A DNA stretch of 9,057 nucleotides from positions 1 through 9,057 of the forward strand of contig JAEUMC010000950.1 in the NCBI GenBank assembly GCA_016793415.1, in the 5' to 3' direction. The stretch's first letter is position 1; every line of letters starts with the position of its first letter. A program made the translations under genes and the position numbers. The notes below the pieces were generated by a model, which worked only from the letters and a program-made list of their open reading frames with translations, was not told where the DNA came from and did not search any database. Below are positions 1-6,678 of this stretch, one piece after another. Source of the DNA: Devosia sp. (GTDB lineage: Bacteria; Pseudomonadota; Alphaproteobacteria; Rhizobiales; Devosiaceae).

Positions 1-130
1 CCGAGACAGGCTTGTCGCAAACGGCAAACCAAAGCTGGTCGCTATCATCGCAACAGCCCGAAAACTCCTCGTGATCCTCAACGCCATCCTGCGCGACCAA
101 AAACCATGGAGACAAACTTGACCGCCAAGA
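1..130 (+). mobile_element. Right end of an IS110-family insertion sequence (partial)
   Basis: The transposase tail implies that an insertion sequence ends just beyond position 121. IS110-family ends usually lack obvious terminal inverted repeats, so the exact boundary cannot be read here. I place it before the repeat hairpin that starts at 131. The end carrying the non-coding bridge RNA of IS110-group elements would lie to the left, outside the window. Confidence 0.5.
2..121 (+). CDS. IS110-family transposase, C-terminal end (partial)
   Basis: The last 39 codons and TGA stop of a gene that runs in from the left edge. The translation begins RDRLVANGKPKLVAI and continues to a KLLVILNAILRD segment and a PWRQT end. 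This is the typical C-terminal tail of IS110/IS116/IS902 transposases (Transposase_20 C-terminal region), which are DEDD-type recombinases guided by an element-encoded bridge RNA. The catalytic residues and the element's other end lie outside the window, so intactness cannot be judged. The gene is convergent with nasA: the two stop codons are 60 bp apart. Its GC is about 54% by my count of the first 120 bases, visibly lower than the nitrate genes, as expected for an acquired insertion sequence. Family assignment rests on motif memory of the tail only. Confidence 0.8.
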   Translation, partial: RDRLVANGKPKLVAIIATARKLLVILNAILRDQKPWRQT

Positions 131-167
131 CAGTCGCTCCCGCAAGCGGGAGAGGGAGTCCCGACTG
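131..167. repeat. REP-like hairpin between nasA and the IS110 end
   Basis: An inner perfect 7-bp stem (137-143 with 146-152, ctcccgc/gcgggag, 2-nt loop AA) lies inside an outer 6-bp stem (131-136 cagtcg with 162-167 cgactg), with 9 unpaired bases at 153-161 on one side. There is no T-tract on either strand, so it does not look like a classic intrinsic terminator. It could still protect or end the nasA transcript and the convergent transposase transcript. The stretch 154-167 (gagggagtcccgactg) closely matches 2924-2939 (gagggagacccgactg) in the nirD-nasA gap, so it appears to belong to the same dispersed repeat family. Confidence 0.7.
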
Positions 168-181
168 CTGCCAACAGCCTC

Positions 182-2815
182 CTACTCCGCCGCCTCCAGC
201 CGGTTCACCTCGATGATCCCGCGAATCTCCGCGCGACACGAACCACAATTCGTCCCTGCTTTCAGCGCCGCCCCGATCGCATCGACGGTGTGGCAGCCGC
301 TGCGCGCCGCTTCGGCGATCTGGTTGGCGCCGACCCCGAAGCAGGCGCAGACGATCGGTCCCGGATCCGGCCGGTCGGCGCCGGGCCGTCCGGCAAGGAT
401 GTCCGCCCGCCTGGCCGGCTCGATCGTCTCGGTCAGCAGCGATACGGCCCATTGCCGCGACACCAGCACCGGGTCGGGCGACAGGTAGAGCGCGAAACTC
501 AACCGGCCCGCCTCGAATAGCGCGAGGCTCTGCCGACCGCTTGCCTTGTCGGCAATGCTCAGCAGTTCGACGCTCTCCCCCACCCCGAACGCGGCACGCG
601 TCCAGCCGAGCCAATCCTCGGGTTCGCTGATGAACGCCAGCTCTGCCCGCCAGCCGCCAGCTGTCTCGGCAATGGCCCAGTAATCGGTGCCGGCAAGCTG
701 CGGCCGCACCCGGCTGACCGCAAAGCCGTAGCGCCGGGCCAAAGCCGGGCCTGCCACCACCATCGCCGATTTGAGCGCCGGCTGCCCCGATTGCGGATCG
801 GTCTGGCCACTGACCAGTGCATCGATCCGCCCCGCGGCCGAGAACCGGTCGGTCCAGTGCATGGGTACGAACACCGAACCCTTTTGCTGCCGCTCGGTCA
901 CCAGCGCCCGCACCAAGACGCTTCCATGCTGGTTCTCGAGCCGGACGAGGCTGGCGTGCCGGATGCTCTTTTCAGCCGCGTCGTCGGGGTGGAGCTCGGC
1001 GAAGGGTTCGGCCATATGCGCCGAGAGCCGTGCCGCCTTGCCGGTCCGCGTCATGGTGTGCCAGTGGTCGCGCACCCGCCCGGTATTGAGCACCAGCATA
1101 CCCGGCGGCGGCACCAGCGGCGGCGGTGGCAGCACCGCGACGAAGCGCGCCCGCATGTCGGGGGTGAAGAACCGCCCATCGGCAAACATCCGCGCCGTGC
1201 CGCGAACCGCCCGCACCGGCCACTGCACCGGTTGCAGCCCGTCATAATCGGCGTGCATCAGCCCCGAGAGGTCGAAATCGCGGCTGCCGTCATTCTCGAA
1301 CCCGGAAAGCGCTGTATGCTCTGCAAAGATTTCGCCCGGCCGCTCGTAGGCGAAGGCTTCGGCGTATCCCATGCGGCGCGCCACCTGCGCGACAATCCAC
1401 CAGTCGGGCCTCGCTTCCCCGGGCGCCGGGAGAAACGGGCGCTGCCGCGAGATCCGGCGCTCGGAATTGGTGACCGTACCGTCCTTTTCGCCCCAACCCG
1501 CCGCCGGCAGCCGCACATCGGCCTCCACCGCCGTATCGGTTCCCGCGTTCATGTCCGACACCACGACGAATGGACAGGCCCGGATCGCCGCCCGCACCTT
1601 GTCGGCCTCGGGCATCGAATCCACCGGATTGGTCGCCATGATCCACAGCGCCTTCACCTTGCCCTGGGCGATCGCCTCGAACAGCTCGACCGCCTTCAAC
1701 CCCGGCCGCGAGGCCACCCGCTCGGAGCGCCAGAAGCGCTTCACCCGGTCGATGTTCCGGGGTTCGAAATCCATGTGCGCGGCCAGCATGTTGGCAAGCC
1801 CGCCGACTTCGCGTCCGCCCATGGCGTTGGGCTGCCCGGTGACCGAGAATGGCCCCTTCCCCGGCAGGCCGATCCTGCCGGTGGCGAGGTGCACGTTGAC
1901 GATGGCGTTGACCTTGTCGGTGCCGGTCGCCGACTGGTTGACCCCCTGCGAGTAGACCGTCACTGCCCGCGTCGTCTCGGCGAACCAGTCGTAGAACACC
2001 GCGATGTCGCGCCGGCTGAGCCCGGTGGCTTCCGCCACCCGTTCGAGGCTCCAGCCCCGTGCCACGTCGAGCGCCGCACCGAACCCATTGGTGCTCTCGG
2101 CGATGAACTCGGCATCGACGGCGTTCCGCTCGGCGAGAGACTTGAGCAGCCCCACGAACAAGGCCGTATCGCCATCCGGCTTGATGGCGAGGTGCAGGTC
2201 CGCCTGGTCCGCGGTAGTGGTCCGCCTGGGGTCGATCAGCACAATCCGCATCCCCGGCCGCTCGGTCTTGGCCTTGACGATGCGCTGGTACAGCACCGGG
2301 TGGCACCAGCTGAGGTTGGAGCCGACGAGGATGATCAGGTCGGCGAGCTCCAGATCCTCGTAGTTCCCGGGCACCGTGTCCGAGCCGAAGGCCCGCTTGT
2401 GCCCAGCCACCGACGAGGCCATGCAGAGCCGTGAGTTGGTGTCGATATTGCCCGAGCCGATGAAGCCCTTCATCAGCTTGTTCGCGACGTAGTAATCCTC
2501 GGTGAGCAGTTGCCCCGAGCCGTAGATGGCGACCGAGTCCGGCCCATGCTCGGCTATGGTCGCGCTGAAGGTTTTCGCGACGAGGTCCAGTGCCCTGTCC
2601 CAGCTGGCGCGCTCGCCATTGATCTCGGGGTGGAGCAGTCGCCCGTCCAGCGACAGTGTCTCACCCAGCGCCGAGCCCTTCGAGCAGAGCCGCCCGAAAT
2701 TGGCCGGATGCTCCGGATCGCCTGATATCGTCACGGAGCCATCCGGCTGCGGTGTCGCCAGCACCCCGCAGCCGACCCCGCAATAGGGGCAGGTGGTGCG
2801 GATGGTATCAGGCAT
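182..2815 (-). CDS. nasA: Assimilatory nitrate reductase catalytic subunit with C-terminal BFD-like [2Fe-2S] domain
   Basis: Cytoplasmic molybdopterin enzyme reducing nitrate to nitrite, 877 aa. The N-terminal 4Fe-4S motif has Cys9, Cys12, Cys16 and Cys44 (TTCPYCGVGCG...LCSKG). The Mo-bis-MGD oxidoreductase body follows; Cys131 in NSRLCM matches the cysteine Mo ligand position of the Nap/Nas group. The dinucleotide-binding domain carries TGRVRDHWHTMTRTGK (578-593). The C-terminal BFD-like domain has Cys823, Cys825, Cys857 and Cys860 (CAC...CGSC), the probable electron-entry [2Fe-2S] site, as in Klebsiella NasA and Paracoccus NasC. A short proline-rich run (563-572) sits just before the dinucleotide-binding domain. 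The ATG at 2815 was chosen because the Fe-S motif follows directly; the frame stays open to 2920, but that extension lies in repeat DNA. The Shine-Dalgarno is weak (AGGGGT about 10 nt upstream). This is the last gene of the operon, 258 bp after nirD. It is also called nasC or narB in other species. Confidence 0.96.
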   Translation of the reverse strand: MPDTIRTTCPYCGVGCGVLATPQPDGSVTISGDPEHPANFGRLCSKGSALGETLSLDGRLLHPEINGERASWDRALDLVAKTFSATIAEHGPDSVAIYGSGQLLTEDYYVANKLMKGFIGSGNIDTNSRLCMASSVAGHKRAFGSDTVPGNYEDLELADLIILVGSNLSWCHPVLYQRIVKAKTERPGMRIVLIDPRRTTTADQADLHLAIKPDGDTALFVGLLKSLAERNAVDAEFIAESTNGFGAALDVARGWSLERVAEATGLSRRDIAVFYDWFAETTRAVTVYSQGVNQSATGTDKVNAIVNVHLATGRIGLPGKGPFSVTGQPNAMGGREVGGLANMLAAHMDFEPRNIDRVKRFWRSERVASRPGLKAVELFEAIAQGKVKALWIMATNPVDSMPEADKVRAAIRACPFVVVSDMNAGTDTAVEADVRLPAAGWGEKDGTVTNSERRISRQRPFLPAPGEARPDWWIVAQVARRMGYAEAFAYERPGEIFAEHTALSGFENDGSRDFDLSGLMHADYDGLQPVQWPVRAVRGTARMFADGRFFTPDMRARFVAVLPPPPLVPPPGMLVLNTGRVRDHWHTMTRTGKAARLSAHMAEPFAELHPDDAAEKSIRHASLVRLENQHGSVLVRALVTERQQKGSVFVPMHWTDRFSAAGRIDALVSGQTDPQSGQPALKSAMVVAGPALARRYGFAVSRVRPQLAGTDYWAIAETAGGWRAELAFISEPEDWLGWTRAAFGVGESVELLSIADKASGRQSLALFEAGRLSFALYLSPDPVLVSRQWAVSLLTETIEPARRADILAGRPGADRPDPGPIVCACFGVGANQIAEAARSGCHTVDAIGAALKAGTNCGSCRAEIRGIIEVNRLEAAE

Positions 2816-3069
2816 CGTGGCTGGAACCCCTACCCGTTCGGCTCGCAGAGCGCGGGGCTCCACCCCACCCAGCTGCGCTAAGCCCGCTACGCGGGCAAGC
2901 TGCGCTGCCCTCCCCATCAAGGGGAGGGAGACCCGACTGATGGCTTCGGTTCTTCTCCCTCCCTCCCCCTTGTGGAGAGGGTAGCGCAGCTAGGCGAAGC
3001 CGTAGCGAAGCTGGGTGGGGGTGGGCAACACGCACCGAACTGCGCTCGAGGGGTCGCGGAGCCACGATA
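2814..3069. repeat. Inverted pair of REP-like elements filling the nirD-nasA gap
   Basis: Two diverged copies of one element face each other. The left copy (about 2861-2928) reads ccaccccacccagctgcgct..., then a hairpin 2882-2887/2891-2896 (gcccgc/gcgggc), then a perfect 8-bp hairpin 2908-2915/2921-2928 (ccctcccc/ggggaggg). The reverse complement of the right copy (about 2961-3026) reads ccacccccacccagcttcgct... and ends in the same C-rich/G-rich hairpin. About 30 bp of spacer separates them. The outer edges also match as an inverted pair: atcgtggct at 2814-2822 and agccacgat at 3061-3069. Such elements are common in intergenic DNA of Hyphomicrobiales. I see no gene, convincing promoter or U-tract in this gap. 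Folding in the transcript could affect mRNA decay or nasA expression. Confidence 0.8.
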
Positions 3070-3073
3070 CCCC

Positions 3074-3406
3074 CTACTCCGCCGCCATCAGCATGACCTC
3101 GGCCGCCATGAAGATGCGGCCGTCGACCACGTTCACCGCAAAAGTCCTGACCTGCCCTTCGTCGGCGCCCTGCGCTTCGCCGGTGGCAAGGTCGAACACC
3201 CAGTTGTGCAGCGGACAGGTCACCGACCCGCCGTGCACGATCCCCTCGCTGAGCGGCCCACCCTTGTGCGGGCAGCGGTTTTCGATGGCGTAGACATGGT
3301 TCTCGGCAGTACGGAACACCGCGATCTTGCCCGCCGGCGTGTTCACGCAGCGCGCGCCGCGCAGCGGGATCTGCTCGATCCGCCCGATCTCGATCCAGTC
3401 GTTCAT
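3074..3406 (-). CDS. nirD: Nitrite reductase small subunit, Rieske-type
   Basis: Small partner of NirB in NAD(P)H-dependent reduction of nitrite to ammonium, 110 aa, cytoplasmic. A Rieske fold with intact [2Fe-2S] ligands is seen: CPH at Cys45/His47 and CPLH at Cys64/His67. Some NirD proteins, including the E. coli one as I recall it, lack these ligands, so this version should carry a cluster, like the Paracoccus NasG ferredoxin. Two in-frame ATGs exist, at 3412 (MDMNDW) and 3406 (MNDW). The GGAG at 3415-3418 is only 2 nt from the first but 8 nt from the second, so 3406 is preferred. The 3412 ATG overlaps the nirB stop as TGATG, which indicates translational coupling. The C-terminus ends MAAE. 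Confidence 0.95.
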   Translation of the reverse strand: MNDWIEIGRIEQIPLRGARCVNTPAGKIAVFRTAENHVYAIENRCPHKGGPLSEGIVHGGSVTCPLHNWVFDLATGEAQGADEGQVRTFAVNVVDGRIFMAAEVMLMAAE

Positions 3407-3411
3407 ATCCA

Positions 3412-5862
3412 TCACTCCGCTGCCTGCGGCACGCCGAATTCCGCCAGCGCGGCGAACTCGTGCGCGTCCTTGCCGTTGACCCGCTCTTCCCACGGATCGA
3501 CCTGGGCGAACTGCTGGCTGAACACGAAGCGGTCGTAGTAGAAGCGGCGCTTCTCGCGGTCGGTGACGATGGCGGCCTGGATCGACTCCATCCCCACCCG
3601 CTTCAGCCACTTGTACATACGCTCGAGATAGCGCCCCTGCTCGCGATAGAGCTGGGTCAGCGCGGCGATGATCTCGATCGCCTCGTCCTCGCTGTCGGCA
3701 TGGCAGAGCGCCTCGGTGCCCTTGATGTCGAGCCCGGCGGCCCCGGCGAAGACAATGTCGTAGCCACTGTCGACGCAGATCACGCCGACATCCTTGCAGG
3801 TGGCTTCGGCGCAGTTGCGTGGGCAGCCGGAGACGGCCATCTTCACCTTGGCCGGGGTCCAGGCTCCCCACATGAACTTTTCGAGCTTGATGCCCAGCCC
3901 GGTCGAATCCTGCGTGCCGAACCGGCACCAGTCCGAGCCGACACAGGTCTTCACCGTCCTCAGGCCCTTTGCATAGGCAGCGCCCGATACCATGCCGGCG
4001 GCGTTGAGGTCGGCCCATACGGCCGGCAGGTCCTCCTTCTTCACGCCCAGCATGTCGATGCGCTGCCCACCGGTGACTTTCACCGCCGGGATACGGAACT
4101 TGTCGACCACATCGGCAATGGCGCGGAGTTCACCCGAAGTGGTCATGCCGCCCCACATGCGCGGCACCACCGAATAGGTCCCGTCCTTCTGGATATTGGC
4201 GTGCACGCGCTCGTTGATGAAGCGCGATTGCTGGTCGTCTTCGTATTCGCCCGGCCAGCTCGCCACCATGTAATAGTTCAATGCCGGCCGGCACTTGGCG
4301 CAGCCGCATGAAGTCTTCCATTCAAGCTCCTGCATAAGTTGAGGGATCGAGCGCAACTCCTTGGCAACAATGAGCCTGCGCACTTCGTCATGGCCGAGAT
4401 CGGTGCATTTGCACATCGGCTGCACGGCCGATGGGTTGTAACTGTCGCCAAGCGTCAGCAGCAGCAGCTTTTCGACGAGCCCGGTGCACGAGCCACAGCT
4501 CGCCGAGGCCTTGGTGTGGGCGCGGACATCGTCGAGCGAGGTCAGCCCCTTCGCCGTGATGGTCCCGGTGATCTTCGACTTGCAGACGCCGTTGCAACCA
4601 CAGATCTCTGCCTCATCCGGCAAGGCTGCAACGGCCGCCGTAGGGTCCAGCGGGGCACCACCCTGGTAGTTCTGGCCGAAGATCAGCGTGTCGCGCATCT
4701 CGCGCGTATCGACGTTGCGCTTCAGCATATCGTAGAACCACGGCCCATCGCCGGTATCGCCGTAGAGCACCGTGCCGATGATCCTGTCGTCCTTGAGGAT
4801 CAGCCGCTTGTAGACGCCGGCCGAGGCGTCGCGCAGCACGATCTCCTCGCGATCCTCGCCTTCGGCGAAATCGCCGGCCGAGTAGAGGTTGACGCCGGTG
4901 ACCTTGAGCCGGGTCGCGGTGGCGACCGGCGTGAAGGTCGCCTTGTCGTCGCCGCAGAGCTGTGCGGCGAGGACGTTCGCCATATCGTAGAGCGGCGCCA
5001 CCAGCCCGAAGGTCGCCCCATTCACCTCGACGCATTCGCCGAGCGCATAGATCGAGGGGTCGGAAGTACGCATCTGCGCATCGACCACGATGCCGCGATT
5101 GGCGGCAAGTTCGGCGCTCTTGGCGAGCGCCACGTTCGGCCGGATGCCCACCGCCATCACCACGAGGTCCGCCGGGATCACCGAGCCATCGGCGAACTCG
5201 ACCCCGGTGACCCGCTTATCGCCGAGGATCTGCCTGGTGTTGGCCGAGGTCATCACCTTGATGCCGCGCGCCTTCATCGATTCCCCGAGCAGGTAGCCGG
5301 CCGCCGGGTCGAGCTGGCGCTCCATCAGCGTCGGCATCACGTGCACCACGGTGACGTCCATGCCCTGCTCGTTGAGCCCGGCCGCCGCCTCGAGCCCGAG
5401 CAGGCCGCCGCCGATCACCACCGCCCTGCCCCGGGACTTGGCCGCCAGCATCATGGTGTTGACGTCATCGAGATCGCGATAGGTGACGACGCCGGCGAGG
5501 TTCGCGCCCGGCACCGGGATGATGAACGGCACTGAACCGGTGGCGATCACCAGCTTGTCGTAGCTCTCGGTGATACCGTTGACCGAGGTCACGGTCTTGT
5601 TCACCCGGTCGATGCTCTCGACCTTGCACCCCTTGTAGAGGGTGATGCCGTGCTTGATGTACCAGGCGTCGCCATGGATGACGATGTCGTCAAAGCTCTT
5701 CTCGCCCGACAGCACGGGGCTGAGCATGATGCGGTCGTAGTTGACCCGCGGCTCGGCGTTGAAGATCACCACCTCGTAGCGGTCGGGATCGGTCTCGAAC
5801 AGCTTCTCCAGCGCCCGCCCGGGCGCCATGCCGTTGCCGATGATGACGAGTTTCTCTTTCAT
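3412..5862 (-). CDS. nirB: NAD(P)H nitrite reductase large subunit (siroheme/4Fe-4S)
   Basis: Cytoplasmic enzyme giving six-electron reduction of nitrite to ammonium, 816 aa, close to the family's usual 800-850. The FAD-binding motif is GNGMAPGR (9-16), with an NAD(P)-binding VVIGGGLLGLEAA around 148-160. The first BFD-like [2Fe-2S] domain has Cys421, Cys423, Cys456 and Cys459. A second cysteine cluster of this type has Cys484, Cys486, Cys519, Cys521 and Cys524. The ferredoxin-like half domain of nitrite/sulfite reductases follows at roughly 540-610. The siroheme/4Fe-4S motif is TCVGSDWC (Cys640, Cys646) plus GCPRNC (Cys680, Cys684). All expected cofactor ligands are intact. The start at 5862 (MKEKLVIIGNG) follows family convention. 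ATGs at 5874 and 5877 are in frame, and a GGAGG at 5882-5886 is 7 nt from the 5874 ATG, so the true protein may be 4 or 5 residues longer. It lies 11 nt after nrtD and overlaps the ATG at 3412. Confidence 0.97.
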   Translation of the reverse strand: MKEKLVIIGNGMAPGRALEKLFETDPDRYEVVIFNAEPRVNYDRIMLSPVLSGEKSFDDIVIHGDAWYIKHGITLYKGCKVESIDRVNKTVTSVNGITESYDKLVIATGSVPFIIPVPGANLAGVVTYRDLDDVNTMMLAAKSRGRAVVIGGGLLGLEAAAGLNEQGMDVTVVHVMPTLMERQLDPAAGYLLGESMKARGIKVMTSANTRQILGDKRVTGVEFADGSVIPADLVVMAVGIRPNVALAKSAELAANRGIVVDAQMRTSDPSIYALGECVEVNGATFGLVAPLYDMANVLAAQLCGDDKATFTPVATATRLKVTGVNLYSAGDFAEGEDREEIVLRDASAGVYKRLILKDDRIIGTVLYGDTGDGPWFYDMLKRNVDTREMRDTLIFGQNYQGGAPLDPTAAVAALPDEAEICGCNGVCKSKITGTITAKGLTSLDDVRAHTKASASCGSCTGLVEKLLLLTLGDSYNPSAVQPMCKCTDLGHDEVRRLIVAKELRSIPQLMQELEWKTSCGCAKCRPALNYYMVASWPGEYEDDQQSRFINERVHANIQKDGTYSVVPRMWGGMTTSGELRAIADVVDKFRIPAVKVTGGQRIDMLGVKKEDLPAVWADLNAAGMVSGAAYAKGLRTVKTCVGSDWCRFGTQDSTGLGIKLEKFMWGAWTPAKVKMAVSGCPRNCAEATCKDVGVICVDSGYDIVFAGAAGLDIKGTEALCHADSEDEAIEIIAALTQLYREQGRYLERMYKWLKRVGMESIQAAIVTDREKRRFYYDRFVFSQQFAQVDPWEERVNGKDAHEFAALAEFGVPQAAE
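3415..3418 (-). promoter_or_regulatory. Ribosome binding site that decides the nirD start
   Basis: GGAG on the minus strand inside the last codons of nirB. Spacing is 2 nt to the ATG at 3412 and 8 nt to the ATG at 3406. This favours the downstream start and implies that ribosomes finishing nirB can reinitiate on nirD. Confidence 0.6.
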
Positions 5863-5873
5863 CGCGCCCCCCA

Positions 5874-6668
5874 TCATGCCGCCTCCACAAAGCGGTGCCG
5901 CTCGTAGAGGAATTTCAGCACCGCCTCGCGGCACTTGAGGTAAGTGCGGTCACCGGCGAGCTCGAGCCGCTGGCGCGGCCGGCCGAGCGGCACCTCCAGC
6001 ACTTCGCCGATCCGCGCCGCCGGGCCATTGGTCATCATCACGATCCGGTCGGAAAGCAGCACCGCCTCATCCACGTCGTGGGTGATCATGATCATGGTGT
6101 TGTTCAGCCGACCGTGGATCTCCATCACCGCATCCTGCAGGTGCGCCCGGGTCAGCGCGTCGAGCGCCCCGAACGGTTCGTCGAGCAGCAGGATTTTCGG
6201 CTCCATCGCCAGCGCCCGGGCGATGCCGACGCGCTGCTTCATGCCGCCCGAGATTTCCGCCGGCCGCTTGTCGCGGGCATGCCCCATCTGCACCAGGTCG
6301 AGATTGTGCATGATCCACTCGTGCCGCTCGGCCTTCGACTTCTTCGCCCCGAACACCTTGCCGACCGCCAGGTTGACGTTCTCGTAGACCGTCAGCCACG
6401 GCAGCAGCGAGTGGTTCTGGAACACCACCGCTCGCTCCGGTCCAGGCTCCGATACGGTCTTGTCCTCGAGGAAGATGGCGCCCGACGTGACCTCGGTCAG
6501 TCCGGCGATCAGGTTGAGCAAGGTCGACTTGCCGCAACCCGAGTGGCCGATGATCGAGATCACCTCGCCCTGCTCGATCTCGAGCGAGATATCCTTGAGC
6601 ACCTCCGAGGTGACCCCGTTCCGCTCGAAGCTCTTGTCGACGTGATCGATCTTGAGATAGCCAGCCAT
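5874..6668 (-). CDS. nrtD: Nitrate ABC transporter ATP-binding protein
   Basis: Cytoplasmic ATPase that powers nitrate import with NrtA and NrtB, 264 aa. Seen in order: Walker A GHSGCGKST (41-49), Q-loop Gln84 (VVFQNHSLLPW), ABC signature ISGGMKQR (139-146), Walker B ILLLDEP (159-165), D-loop GALD, and H-loop His197 (ITHDVDEA). The protein is a single ATPase domain, without the substrate-binding-protein fusion of cyanobacterial NrtC, so it is the NrtD/NasD type of the nitrate/sulfonate/taurine (NitT/TauT) family. The ATG at 6668 has a strong GAGGAGG 5 nt upstream (6674-6680) that overlaps the nrtB stop. The gap to nrtB is 10 nt and to nirB 11 nt, so these genes are co-translated on one message. 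Nitrate specificity is inferred from the neighbours; the fold alone would also fit taurine or bicarbonate transport. Confidence 0.95.
   Translation of the reverse strand: MAGYLKIDHVDKSFERNGVTSEVLKDISLEIEQGEVISIIGHSGCGKSTLLNLIAGLTEVTSGAIFLEDKTVSEPGPERAVVFQNHSLLPWLTVYENVNLAVGKVFGAKKSKAERHEWIMHNLDLVQMGHARDKRPAEISGGMKQRVGIARALAMEPKILLLDEPFGALDALTRAHLQDAVMEIHGRLNNTMIMITHDVDEAVLLSDRIVMMTNGPAARIGEVLEVPLGRPRQRLELAGDRTYLKCREAVLKFLYERHRFVEAA
5882..5886 (-). promoter_or_regulatory. Ribosome binding site bearing on the nirB start
   Basis: GGAGG lies in the last codons of nrtD. It is 7 nt from the ATG at 5874 (which overlaps the nrtD stop as TGATG), 4 nt from the ATG at 5877, and 19 nt from the conventional ATG at 5862. 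The only alternative near 5862 is a run of six G bases 4 nt upstream of it. The spacing argues for a start at 5874; family alignment argues for 5862. Confidence 0.5.
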
Positions 6669-6678
6669 TCCTGCCTCC

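Noticed and set aside
1290..2306. A 338-codon minus-strand open frame inside nasA in another frame.
   Set aside because: Out-of-frame overlap with nasA, Gly/Arg/Ala-rich, no motif.
791..2434. A 547-codon plus-strand open frame opposite nasA.
   Set aside because: It is fully antisense to a strongly supported nasA, has no recognisable motif, and is rich in Arg, His and Pro as expected for a shadow frame in GC-rich DNA.
2816..2920. A 35-residue N-terminal extension of NasA.
   Set aside because: The extension is encoded by the repeat element and does not resemble NasA N-termini, which begin a few residues before the 4Fe-4S motif.
4339..5535. A 398-codon plus-strand open frame opposite nirB.
   Set aside because: Antisense shadow of nirB with low-complexity Arg/Asp/His composition and no family resemblance.
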